Source of the DNA: an uncultured Polaribacter sp.
Lineage (GTDB): Bacteria > Bacteroidota > Bacteroidia > Flavobacteriales > Flavobacteriaceae
DNA length: 64,000 nt
Assembly: GCA_947497755.1 (NCBI GenBank)
Contig: CANMHT010000013.1
Coordinates: 22,520 to 86,519 of the forward strand
Direction: 5' to 3'
Shown: piece by piece, positions 18,677 through 26,852 of the stretch
Numbering within the stretch: the first letter of the stretch is position 1
How the letters are laid out: the number at the start of each line of letters is the position of its first letter
Notes under the pieces: model-generated
The model's database searches: none
What the model saw: only the letters and a program-made list of their open reading frames with translations
Told to the model about the DNA's origin: nothing
Made by a program: the position numbers and the translations under genes

Positions 18677-19073
18677 ATGGCTAAATTCCATACTACTGTA
18701 GGTAACTCATTTTATATTGAACAAATAATACTGAAAAACCTTACTATAGTAACATCCTATTTAAATTTAAGTAAAAAATTTATTATAGATTAACTGACGT
18801 AGATAAAGAAAAAATTAAAATTACACTGATTTACGGAAAAAAAGAAAATTGAACCCTTAAATAATATTGATTTTAAAAAAATTACATGCAAAATGTTATT
18901 TAAACGAACAGTCATTAATTATCACTTCAATGAATTTATATGAGTTCTCTGAACGAAACAATAGAGAAATGAGAATTTTATTTGAAATAGAAAAAGACTA
19001 TCAAATATTTAAAGACACAATCAAGGAGATTGATTCTATTAAAAACTCATCTGAATTAATTAAATCACCATAA
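18677..19073 (+). pseudogene. degenerate phospholipase D-type protein gene
   Basis: Read in all + frames, the region encodes broken pieces of one protein. From ATG 18677 it reads MAKFHTTVGNSFYIEQIIL and TIVTSYLNLSK before in-frame stops. A second frame gives IKITLIYGKK. A third gives LHAKCYLNEQSLIITSMNL then YEFSERNNREMRILFE. The HxK...N segment is the HKD-like half-site of PLD-superfamily nucleases. At least two frame changes and several stops make it a pseudogene. It lies against the left island boundary. Confidence 0.75.
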
Positions 19074-19102
19074 ACAACACCAATACAACATTTTAAAAAT
19101 TA

Positions 19103-19134
19103 AAAACCTCGTAATCAAAAGATCACGAGGTTTT
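19103..19134. terminator. terminator next to attL, probable original tRNA-Ser terminator
   Basis: Stem aaaacctcgt / acgaggtttt with further pairing inside, flanked by A and T runs, so it can work in both directions. It ends two bases before the 13-bp core repeat. Read on the minus strand it would directly follow the tRNA-Ser 3' end if the island were removed. Confidence 0.75.
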
Positions 19135-19136
19135 CT

Positions 19137-19149
19137 GCGGAGAAAGAGG
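19137..19149. repeat. attL-type core repeat
   Basis: gcggagaaagagg is identical to the 3' end of tRNA-Ser plus one flanking base at 53552-53564. It is the expected scar left by integration into the tRNA 3' end. Confidence 0.8.
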
Positions 19150-19207
19150 AACTAAAACCGTATGAAAAACCCCTTTGTTTATGGGTAATCCAAGGTGTTG
19201 GTTTTAT

Positions 19208-19222
19208 AAGTGACACCGAATT
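19208..19222 (-). promoter_or_regulatory. putative integrase arm-type site, left end
   Basis: aagtgacaccgaatt; its complement aattcggtgtcactt matches the sites at 53313-53326 and 53403-53417 near the other end of the island. Confidence 0.5.
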
Positions 19223-19235
19223 AGCCTCTTTATAT

Positions 19236-19433
19236 TTAATCTACTATGTATTGATTTACTATATCCACCTGAATTCCAGAGTATTCAGCAAACTCTACAA
19301 CTGTAATAAATTGATGTGGTTCTTTATCAAAATAGTTTCTAATATCTTGTAATAATTTCCTTCCATAACGTTCACTGCGTCCTGTGATACGCTGAATATC
19401 TTTTGGATAAATACAAGCTCTTTTTTGATTCAT
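19236..19433 (-). CDS. small conserved HTH-like protein
   Basis: A 65-aa protein beginning MNQKRACIYPKDIQRITGRS. The block PKDIQRITGRSERYGRKLLQDIR resembles a helix-turn-helix, and the C-terminal half (FITVVEFAEYSGIQVDIVNQYI) contains a second short helical pair. Its size and place next to an integrated island end fit a directionality factor or regulator. I recognise it as a recurrent small flavobacterial protein but not with an established function. It is the first gene inside attL. Confidence 0.6.
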   Translation of the reverse strand: MNQKRACIYPKDIQRITGRSERYGRKLLQDIRNYFDKEPHQFITVVEFAEYSGIQVDIVNQYIVD

Positions 19434-19501
19434 AATACTCTATCTATACTTAATCCATACTTAAAACTTACTTTGTTTTTATATGATGATGATTATGCGT
19501 T

Positions 19502-19543
19502 GTTAAAATGTTGACAACACGATAGTGTTATCAATATTTTAAT
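19502..19543. promoter_or_regulatory. long imperfect dyad in divergent promoter region
   Basis: gttaaaatgttgacaacac (19502-19520), loop gata, and a right arm at 19525-19543 complementary at 16 of 19 positions. It lies between the divergent genes at 19433 and 19651, so it may be an operator or a 5'-leader hairpin. Confidence 0.45.
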
Positions 19544-19650
19544 GACGTTTTTGGTTGTATCGGAATGAATAACCGAAAACGGAATTCACTTTTTTATTAC
19601 AAGTCATAAAGTTACTTGATTTGAATTATTAATTCAAAAAATGAAATATT

Positions 19651-20406
19651 ATGGCAAAACAAACTGGAATTATTAAACTAAAAGGAACTATCGGAGGTAT
19701 TTCCTTTTATAAAACGACTGACGGACATTTAGCACGTGAAAAAGGCGGTGTTGATGCCAACAGGATTGCAAATGATCCTGCATTTCAAAGAACACGTGAA
19801 AATGGCTCTGAATTTGGAAGGGCTGGTAAAGGCGGAAAAGTTTTACGAAATGCTATTCGAGTTCTTTTACAGAATGCAAAAGACAAGCGTGTAGTTAGTA
19901 GATTGACAAAAAACCTTGTGGCTGTTGTTAAAGCTGACACAACAAATAGAAGAGGTTCAAGAACCATACAAAACGGTGATTTAAGCTTATTAAACGGTTT
20001 TGAATTCAATTTGAATGGAAAACTTGGTGCTACTTTGTTTGCAGCATATACAAAAGCTTTTAATAGAGTTTCTGGCGATGCAACTTTAAATATTGCAGCT
20101 TTCTCTCCAACTGTTAGAATTGCTGCACCGACAGGAACAACCCACTTTAAAATAGTTATGGGAGCTTCTGAATTGGATTTTGCAAATGAAACCTCAACTT
20201 TTGGAAGTAATGAAACTGCTATTTTACCATATACAGCTGCCAATACTGCTGCAATTTCTTTAACAGCTTCATTGTCTGAAAATTCTACATTACCAGTTAT
20301 ACAAGTATTGGGTGTGGAATTTTACCAACAGGTTAACGGACAAATGTACCCTCTTAGAAATGGTGCTTACAATGCTTTAGCAGTTGTTACTATTAACACT
20401 CCTTAA
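19651..20406 (+). CDS. conserved flavobacterial protein, phage-structural-like
   Basis: A 251-aa protein with a very basic N-terminus (start MAKQTGIIKLKGTIGGISFY, then a GRAGKGGKVLRNAIRVLLQ stretch) and an Ala/Thr/Ser-rich beta-type C-terminal half. There is no signal peptide or membrane segment. I recognise it as a recurrent partner of DUF5675 proteins in Bacteroidota islands, without known function. The composition of the C-terminal half resembles phage or contractile-particle structural proteins; this is inference. It starts a four-gene set with spacings of 2 bases or overlaps. Confidence 0.6.
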   Translation: MAKQTGIIKLKGTIGGISFYKTTDGHLAREKGGVDANRIANDPAFQRTRENGSEFGRAGKGGKVLRNAIRVLLQNAKDKRVVSRLTKNLVAVVKADTTNRRGSRTIQNGDLSLLNGFEFNLNGKLGATLFAAYTKAFNRVSGDATLNIAAFSPTVRIAAPTGTTHFKIVMGASELDFANETSTFGSNETAILPYTAANTAAISLTASLSENSTLPVIQVLGVEFYQQVNGQMYPLRNGAYNALAVVTINTP

Positions 20407-20408
20407 TC

Positions 20409-20831
20409 ATGCAACTGACACTTTACAGAGCGTATTTTAATGAGGGTACTAATGGTACTCTCTTTTGCTCTGGAAAATTTCTTTGTCACACTATTGAGTT
20501 ACCCTGGAATGATAATCGGCGAAATATTTCTTGTGTACCTGAAGGGGAATACCAAATTGAGCCTCGTTTTTCTATACGGTTCAAGCATCATTTGATTTTA
20601 AAGAATATTAAAGGTAGGAGTTTCATTTTATTTCATCCTGCAAATGATGCCTTAAAAGAACTTAAAGGGTGTATTGCTCCGGTAACTTATTTAAGTGGTA
20701 TAGGAAAAGGTGTCTACTCTAAAAATGCGATGCAAAAACTATTGTCTTTGGTATATCAAGCTAAAGACCGAAAGGAAACTATTTTATTAATTATTAAATC
20801 ACAAAATCATGAACATTGTAGAACGTTATAA
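20409..20831 (+). CDS. DUF5675 family protein
   Basis: A 140-aa protein. The start LTLYRAYFNEGTNGTLFC, then CHTIELPWNDNRRNISCVPEG, then ILFHPANDALKELKGCIAPV fits DUF5675, a small family found in phages and Bacteroidota islands. The conserved Glu, His and Cys residues resemble a cell-wall peptidase fold (the CxTIELPW...PEGxY pattern is like some L,D-transpeptidase or endolysin-type proteins), but no activity is established. It overlaps the next gene by 23 bases, so the products are probably made together. Confidence 0.75.
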   Translation: MQLTLYRAYFNEGTNGTLFCSGKFLCHTIELPWNDNRRNISCVPEGEYQIEPRFSIRFKHHLILKNIKGRSFILFHPANDALKELKGCIAPVTYLSGIGKGVYSKNAMQKLLSLVYQAKDRKETILLIIKSQNHEHCRTL

Positions 20832-21057
20832 AAAACCAACTCCAAAATTCTTTAAATTATTACGAAATATGGGTATTGCTTTAGCTACAGCTGGAGGAAC
20901 CATTATTGCAGCACCTATTACTTTGCCCGCAGCTGTTGCTTCTATAGCTAGTTATATGGCTGTTGCCGGAACTGTGGCTACTGCAGTAAGTCAAGCTGTT
21001 GTAACTGATGAAGAAAAACCAAAAAATAAAGCTAATGATACTGACGATGGATCATAA
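20809..21057 (+). CDS. small holin-like membrane protein
   Basis: An 82-aa protein with two hydrophobic segments rich in Ala and Gly (about residues 22-45 and 47-66), a basic N-terminus (NIVERYKKPTPKFFKLLR), and an acidic polar tail. This is holin-like in topology. It overlaps DUF5675 upstream and the next small gene downstream. The function is inferred only from size, topology and neighbours. Confidence 0.6.
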   Translation: MNIVERYKKPTPKFFKLLRNMGIALATAGGTIIAAPITLPAAVASIASYMAVAGTVATAVSQAVVTDEEKPKNKANDTDDGS

Positions 21058-21229
21058 TACAAAAGCAGGATTCTTTGGTGGTATCTTCTGTTCTTCGGTA
21101 GTCAACATTGGTGTTGAAGATATCATCACAACTTCCATATTAGCAATCGTTGGTGCTATTGTCAGTTTTTTTGTTTCTCTGTTCTTAAGGTGGTTGGTTA
21201 AACGAATTAAACGGGGCAAAATTTCGTAG
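21047..21229 (+). CDS. 60-aa membrane protein
   Basis: Starts at ATG 21047, inside the end of the preceding gene (11-base overlap). The product has a short N-terminal hydrophobic segment (FFGGIFCSSVVNIG), a strong membrane helix (TTSILAIVGAIVSFFVSLFL) and a basic end (KRIKRGKIS). It is possibly a second holin or spanin-like partner of the cassette. There is no family recognition. Confidence 0.55.
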   Translation: MDHNTKAGFFGGIFCSSVVNIGVEDIITTSILAIVGAIVSFFVSLFLRWLVKRIKRGKIS

Positions 21230-21270
21230 TTGGAAGTAATTATTGATGTTGGTCTGGGAAAGATAAATAA

Positions 21271-21300
21271 AGGGCATTTTCTAAAAAATGCTCTTTTTTT
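21271..21300 (+). terminator. rho-independent terminator of lysis-like cassette
   Basis: Stem agggcatttt / aaaatgctct with a short loop and a run of T, 41 bases after the last small membrane-protein gene. Confidence 0.75.
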
Positions 21301-21831
21301 ATGCGCCGTGTTGAGGTTGGTAAATGAAAAGAGTGATGCCCTGATAAGGGATTGAGCGAATGTAATGCATCCTACCGCAGACACATGGAAGACATTAATA
21401 ATTGCTGTAACCTACACCTTTGAAGGGGTGGTGGGGAAAATGTGGGAAAAGTTGATTAGTTCTAAATATTAAAGTTTATTCTGAATTGTGCGGTTGGTAT
21501 AGCGGCTATTTTACATAATGGAGTTATGGTACAGAAAGTGAATGAATGCTGCCATAACTACCCGTTATGTAACTTAGCTTGGGATAGTGTTTAAATTATT
21601 AGCTTTTTGCTGGAGTAGCTCTTTATAGTTGTGTAATGAGGTACGAATATAACAAGCTATAATGTGCTACAAGTGTAGGGCAATTTAAACACTATAGAAG
21701 CATGGAGAGCAGAACAAACCAAAAGACAGAGGGTTTTGAGCTTCCGACAGGCACAAGTCAGGGCAAGCAAAAAAACTGGATCTTGTTTTGTGTGGAATTT
21801 TTATATTATAATTATTCTTTGTCAAAATCAT
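21301..21831. other. structured non-coding stretch
   Basis: No credible gene, yet much dyad structure. A nested stem pairs ttacataa (21511-21518) with ttatgtaa (21565-21572), and inside it gttatgg (21523-21529) with ccataac (21552-21558). A second, 14-bp perfect inverted repeat pairs atagtgtttaaatt (21584-21597) with aatttaaacactat (21682-21695). The stretch is locally less AT-rich than the flanking cargo. It could be a non-coding RNA, an origin of transfer, or a replication site. None of these can be decided from sequence reading. Confidence 0.45.
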
Positions 21832-24800
21832 TTAAATTTCACCTAACTTATAATTGTTGTCAAAGTTTTGCTCTCTTGATATATATGTATTAATTCTTTC
21901 TATTTGCTCTTTAGCAAAATCTTGTACTTTCCTTTTTTCATGTGTTAATAAAGTTTCCATTAATTTCTTTCTTGATTCAAAAATAGGAACCGCCGATCCA
22001 ACAACAGAATAATTAGTTAACCTTGAACCTAATACTGAAAGAAAGTTTTCATTTTCACCAAAATGCTGAATTAACAATTTTGCTTGCTCAGTCCATTCAA
22101 TTTCTCCAGCATCGTTTTTCTTTTCAAAAGGTATAATACCAATCATTATTACTGGCCCTAAAGGAGTATTTGATTTACACCAGTCTAAAAGCTTTTCATC
22201 ATCAAACTCATAAAAAGAAAGTATATTTCTTAAATCATAATTAATATAATAAGAATGACTTATCAATTTACTCCCTATTAGAGGCCAAGCTTGGTCAAAC
22301 TTTTCTTCAAGAAAATGAAGTAATAGAATATTAAGTAAGGTTTCATTAATTACATTAAATTCTGAATAATCATTTAATATTTCATTAATAAAAAACTCAA
22401 CCTCTTTCTTTTCTATTCCATCAGACACTATTCTTTTAATAAAATCTTCTACATGTAACATACTACCAAGTGTCGTTTTATAACGTAAAATGCCTTCCAC
22501 AGACAAATAAGTTTTAATTGTTGTTTTTAGACCTTCCCACCTGTCTTCATTTCTACAAACTTCCCACAATAATTCAAGAGCGAATGGTTTACCATATTCT
22601 GGGACATCAGATATCTCGTTAACTATTTCAATAATTTCTTCATCAGTTAAATGATTAAGTTTAATGTATTGTAAATCTCTTACTAATGTTGGATTTGTAT
22701 TTAAAACTGGTAGTAGTTTTTTAATATCCTCAACTCCTAATAGCTGTATAAAGTGAATCAGTCTAAAAGTGTGAAATTTTAAAACATCATCCTCTAAAAA
22801 ATTGTCGATAACACTCTTTGTAAAAGTATCATTCTTTTTTCCGAGAATGAAACCAGCAATAAAACCAATATTTTGCTCTTCTATAGGTATATTACCAAAG
22901 GTTTCAATTATATCATGAATAAAACTCTCACCCTCTTGATATATTTCTCCTAATTTTTCGCCAAAAGCAAAGGTTTGACTTTGTTTTCCTTTTAGTAATT
23001 CAGATAAATTATCAAGCCAGGTTGTATTATTTGAATCGAACCATTCCTGTGCAAGAGCCTGAGCTTCTTCTTTGGCTAGATCTTTCCAACCATTTTCTGT
23101 TTGTACACTTTTGTAAGTTGCATCTATCACTAGAATTTTTAATTTGTCTAAATCTTTAATAGGCTGATTATCATCTAAAAGCTTCTTTATCACACCGAGC
23201 TTTCCTTCATCAAGCCCGAATTTCAATAAGACCATTTCCTCTAATAAATGCCTAATTTTAGAAGATAATTGATCTTCTTTTGCTATTATTTTTTGAATAG
23301 TCGTCATTATGATATCTGAAGCTCCTAATTTGTATTGCTCAGGAAATCGTTTAATTATTATTTCTTTACAAAGTGGACTTAATTCATCTTCATTAAACAT
23401 CAACTGTTCTAGTAATTCAATAATATCTTTATAATAGTTATTTTTCTCTTCTAAAATAATTCTAGTCTCTTGGTCATAAGACCTTAGTTCTTTTTTATCA
23501 GCTCCCCAAGTTTTAATTGAACCATGAAAATTAGAAACTTGAAGCCCCTTATCAAGAGCTGATAGAATAATTGGATTTATTTCATTAGTTTCTAATAACT
23601 CTTTTAAAACTATTAATCTTTTCTCAAGGCTCATTATTGTTCCCGATAAATACACCTGAAATATTTGAACAAAAGCACTTGTAGCATTGTTTGATATAGG
23701 TTCATTTTCGGAAAGTGCTAATCTATATAATACCTTTGTGGCCACCTGAGTAGTTTCCTTAACTAATGCTAGTTTTTCTAAGCACCAAACTATGTTTCTT
23801 CTCCCATGCTTAAATTCTTTAAGTTCATCAACACTTTTCTTTTTTAGTTCTTTAGAAAGGAGAGCTCCTATTTCTTTAGGAAATATTTCCGAAATTTTAA
23901 ATATTAGCTGTGAACCTTGATCTGAATTTATAAAACTGTAATCGCTCAGCAATCCATCATCACCCGTAAGGTATTCAATTAGACCTACTTGCGGTTCTTT
24001 GTTTAGTTCAATAAGTCGTTGACCAAATTGTTTAGATAGTTCATATTTTGAGATGTTTAGCACATAATCTGAAAATTGTTCTCCACTAAATTTACTGATT
24101 CTCTGTAATGCTAATTCTTCAACAAAAGAATCTAAAACAATAAAATCACCAACTACTCTAAGTATACCTCTATTAGCTAATTTTAATATAATTTCTCTAT
24201 ATTTTTCTAAATCTATTGTATCGGGTAAATTGAATAAGATAAAGTGAGAATGTTTTTCAAAATGATTATTTAATCCAACATGTGTAAAAAGAGATAGTTC
24301 TTCTAAAATAGTGAGTGCTCCTGCAGCAATTAACTTTGCACCTAATAACTGTTCCCACCTTTCAGAATATTCAGGAGCAATTATATCTTGATCTTTAATA
24401 TTAGAAGATATATAAGTAATTGCTTTTTCAATATTTGTACCCGATTCCTTAATTACATCAGAAACTATGGACGAGTTTTTAAATCTTTCTTCTACTCCAG
24501 TTTTTATTATATCACTGGCATAAGTATCACTCAAATTAATGGTACCTTGATCATCAAAATTTGTTTGATCTGAATTTACTATAGTTAATATTTTCACATT
24601 AGTACCTAGTAATTCATCACATAACTTTTTATGCACCTCTAAAGGACAGTTATCTAGAATGAATAGATAATCTTGATTTAAGTCTCTAAGATCTTGTAGC
24701 TGTATTTGTATGTTTCCGTAATTAGAAGCACTTAAATCATGATATAATATTTTTTCTAAAGATTCTTCATCTCTTTTTAATGTTATATCTATTTTTCTAT

Positions 24801-25554
24801 ATAATTCTCTAGCAATACGTGTTTTTCCTGATTTACTTGGCCCGAGCAAGCGTTGAGGATTTCCAGGTTTTTTTAAACTACTCCTTAGCTTATTAACCAC
24901 GTCTTTTAATTCATTCGTAACAATTAATTTTTTATCAAAATCAGAACTTTTCCAAACATCGTGTTGTTTAAAGGGTTTAAATCTATCCCTATGATATGCA
25001 CGTGTTGTTTTAAGTGCTGCTACTATTGAATTTTTAAAATTTTCTACCAATTCATTAAATACACTTTCATAATCTTTCTCACTATGTTTCTCAGGCAGAT
25101 TATAAGTTATTGGCCAACGTATATGTCCCAAATCTACAGGTAAATCTTTGGGCTTCCCATATGCCTCGTTAATCACCAAAATAGTTCTGTCATAATCTTT
25201 TTTTGCCCAAGAATATCCTGTCTCCAATAAAACATTTCCATTAGGGTATTTTTTTATTTTTCCATTTTTATCAATTTTTTGATAAGAAGTAAATAACCAA
25301 TGATTTTTATATTCATGATTATTAAATTCTGCTGTAAGAGTTACATCACCAATAAAAATATCTGAAGATTTAGATTGCTCAAGCATTGTATCTGCTAAAG
25401 GTTTCTGCCCCGATGTTCCTCGAAAGCCTTTTATAAGTTTAATTTTCGCTCCTTTAATTGCTTTTATAGCTGCTTTAATTGCCTTCTCAATGAATTGCTC
25501 ATTTACCTGCCCTGGAGAGTCAGATTGATATGAATAGAAAATTCGGTATTCCAT
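21832..25554 (-). CDS. TIR-like domain STAND ATPase
   Basis: A 1240-aa protein. Residues 1-180 resemble the TIR-like nucleotide-processing domain that opens with IFYSYQSDSPGQVNEQFI. It has the DIFIGDVTLTAEF strand and the NVLLETGYSWAKKDYDR segment, where Glu would be catalytic. A P-loop GPSKSGKTRIARELY lies near residue 236 and a Walker B-like YLFILDNCP near 295, so the core is a STAND-type NTPase. The remaining 700 or more residues look like helical repeats, the usual sensor part. It is last of five genes and its ATG overlaps the upstream stop (TAATG). A defence role is inferred. Confidence 0.75.
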   Translation of the reverse strand: MEYRIFYSYQSDSPGQVNEQFIEKAIKAAIKAIKGAKIKLIKGFRGTSGQKPLADTMLEQSKSSDIFIGDVTLTAEFNNHEYKNHWLFTSYQKIDKNGKIKKYPNGNVLLETGYSWAKKDYDRTILVINEAYGKPKDLPVDLGHIRWPITYNLPEKHSEKDYESVFNELVENFKNSIVAALKTTRAYHRDRFKPFKQHDVWKSSDFDKKLIVTNELKDVVNKLRSSLKKPGNPQRLLGPSKSGKTRIARELYRKIDITLKRDEESLEKILYHDLSASNYGNIQIQLQDLRDLNQDYLFILDNCPLEVHKKLCDELLGTNVKILTIVNSDQTNFDDQGTINLSDTYASDIIKTGVEERFKNSSIVSDVIKESGTNIEKAITYISSNIKDQDIIAPEYSERWEQLLGAKLIAAGALTILEELSLFTHVGLNNHFEKHSHFILFNLPDTIDLEKYREIILKLANRGILRVVGDFIVLDSFVEELALQRISKFSGEQFSDYVLNISKYELSKQFGQRLIELNKEPQVGLIEYLTGDDGLLSDYSFINSDQGSQLIFKISEIFPKEIGALLSKELKKKSVDELKEFKHGRRNIVWCLEKLALVKETTQVATKVLYRLALSENEPISNNATSAFVQIFQVYLSGTIMSLEKRLIVLKELLETNEINPIILSALDKGLQVSNFHGSIKTWGADKKELRSYDQETRIILEEKNNYYKDIIELLEQLMFNEDELSPLCKEIIIKRFPEQYKLGASDIIMTTIQKIIAKEDQLSSKIRHLLEEMVLLKFGLDEGKLGVIKKLLDDNQPIKDLDKLKILVIDATYKSVQTENGWKDLAKEEAQALAQEWFDSNNTTWLDNLSELLKGKQSQTFAFGEKLGEIYQEGESFIHDIIETFGNIPIEEQNIGFIAGFILGKKNDTFTKSVIDNFLEDDVLKFHTFRLIHFIQLLGVEDIKKLLPVLNTNPTLVRDLQYIKLNHLTDEEIIEIVNEISDVPEYGKPFALELLWEVCRNEDRWEGLKTTIKTYLSVEGILRYKTTLGSMLHVEDFIKRIVSDGIEKKEVEFFINEILNDYSEFNVINETLLNILLLHFLEEKFDQAWPLIGSKLISHSYYINYDLRNILSFYEFDDEKLLDWCKSNTPLGPVIMIGIIPFEKKNDAGEIEWTEQAKLLIQHFGENENFLSVLGSRLTNYSVVGSAVPIFESRKKLMETLLTHEKRKVQDFAKEQIERINTYISREQNFDNNYKLGEI

Positions 25555-26132
25555 TATTTTAAAGAGTAGATTAAATCAATTCCTGAAAATATGCTTAATC
25601 CTAAATTTTTTGTTTCCTCTTGAACATCTAATTCATGACTTTCTTTATTTCTTAACTCTTTTAAAAGCAGAGCATTTTCAAATTGTCTTGAAGATAACCA
25701 ATTGCATTTTTTAGCGTGATTTAATAAATTATTTAGCATTGGTTTACCTTTAAAAGATTCATCATTGGCCACTTTTTCTTTTAATTTATTTTCTACAACT
25801 TTAGCCAATACTCTAACTGCCTCACTTGTTTTACCCTCATTTAAATTAACAATAACAGATTCTAACTCTATATGAACCGTATAATCGAGATTATCAACCG
25901 ACTCTTTAAGTTTTTGTAATTCGGTTATAATTCCAACATCTACATTTTGTTGAGCTTTTAGATATTTTTCTAAAAGACCTAAATATGCTTTTTTCACATC
26001 ATAATTTTCTTTCCGTAAGCGCTTAATTATGCGGTTCGTTTTAATTGCTCTCTTCTTCTTATCATCAAAAAACCATAATACAGCAAATCCCAAAACAGCA
26101 ATAATTAAATAAGGTATATCTTTTAATTTCAT
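25554..26132 (-). CDS. membrane-anchored DUF4145/HEPN-like protein
   Basis: A 192-aa protein with an N-terminal membrane helix (IPYLIIAVLGFAVLWFF, residues 6-22), a basic stretch, a coiled-coil region around residues 40-80, and a C-terminal helical domain with the ELRNKESHEL signature. That signature resembles the DUF4145/HEPN-like domains common in defence operons. The RNxxSH-like residues are close to, but not exactly, the RxxxxH of HEPN RNases. Translation of the TIR-STAND gene is coupled to its stop. Confidence 0.55.
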   Translation of the reverse strand: MKLKDIPYLIIAVLGFAVLWFFDDKKKRAIKTNRIIKRLRKENYDVKKAYLGLLEKYLKAQQNVDVGIITELQKLKESVDNLDYTVHIELESVIVNLNEGKTSEAVRVLAKVVENKLKEKVANDESFKGKPMLNNLLNHAKKCNWLSSRQFENALLLKELRNKESHELDVQEETKNLGLSIFSGIDLIYSLK

Positions 26133-26147
26133 TTTTATAAATAACTT

Positions 26148-26852
26148 TTAGTTTTTATTAAACTCTTTAAAAACTTGTTTCTTTAGTTTTAACAATTCCT
26201 TTTTTTCCTCTTCTATTAATTTTTCAATTTCATTGAAAATATACTTTACTCTATCCTCTCTATTGACACTCTCTTCATTATAATTATTCATATCAACTAC
26301 TCCCGATGAAAAATCAATTTTTACCATAGAATTTAGATGTTGTATTAATTCTTGTTCTTCTTTTGATAAAAATTCTTTATGGTTATTTAACCACTCATTG
26401 TCTTTTAAAAGTAAATCTTTATGAACATTTGCTTCAATTGAATGATAAAAAATCTTTTCTGAATTATTCTTTACTTTTTCTACAAAATTTGACCAAGGGC
26501 TACCACTTGAGACTGAACGATATTCTATCCACCTTGGTAATATGGATATATTGTTATTTTCCTTTTTCAAAACAGTTAAGATTTCGAGAAAATTTCCAAC
26601 ATTATCTAAAGGTTTTTGAATAGGTAGCCTGTCTTTTTTTTGCCATAGATCTAATATTAAATTACAACATTCTTTTTGCAATTTCATTTTAAGATCTTCA
26701 TCTTTACAATCTTCAATTTTTATCATTTGCTCAGCTAAATAATGAACTAACCAACGAGATAAGGTGTTAGTAGTGTAATCTAGCTTAAGTTCTGAAATTA
26801 ATTTTTCACCTAATTTTATAATTTCTTCCTCGGAGTGTTTTGACTGTGCCAT
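26148..26852 (-). CDS. small helical partner, Avs3-type accessory candidate
   Basis: A 234-aa all-helical protein. TNTLSRWLVHYLAEQMIKIED and CCNLILDLWQKKDRLPIQKPL form a motif pair I associate with the small protein that accompanies large AVAST type III-like nuclease-STAND proteins. The start codon lies 47 bases inside the end of the giant ATPase gene, which supports joint function. There are no catalytic motifs. The C-terminus is a highly charged coiled coil. Naming it as an Avs3 partner is inference from memory of the family. Confidence 0.6.
   Translation of the reverse strand: MAQSKHSEEEIIKLGEKLISELKLDYTTNTLSRWLVHYLAEQMIKIEDCKDEDLKMKLQKECCNLILDLWQKKDRLPIQKPLDNVGNFLEILTVLKKENNNISILPRWIEYRSVSSGSPWSNFVEKVKNNSEKIFYHSIEANVHKDLLLKDNEWLNNHKEFLSKEEQELIQHLNSMVKIDFSSGVVDMNNYNEESVNREDRVKYIFNEIEKLIEEEKKELLKLKKQVFKEFNKN

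Noticed and set aside
21484..21700. Inverted repeats as a retron msr-msd or group II intron
   Set aside because: No reverse transcriptase is encoded anywhere near, and no intron domain V signature was seen.
21702..21893. A 63-aa + strand ORF at the end of the structured stretch
   Set aside because: It overlaps the 3' end of the TIR-STAND gene, has no start signal, and its composition is not protein-like in the second half; kept only as part of the non-coding stretch.
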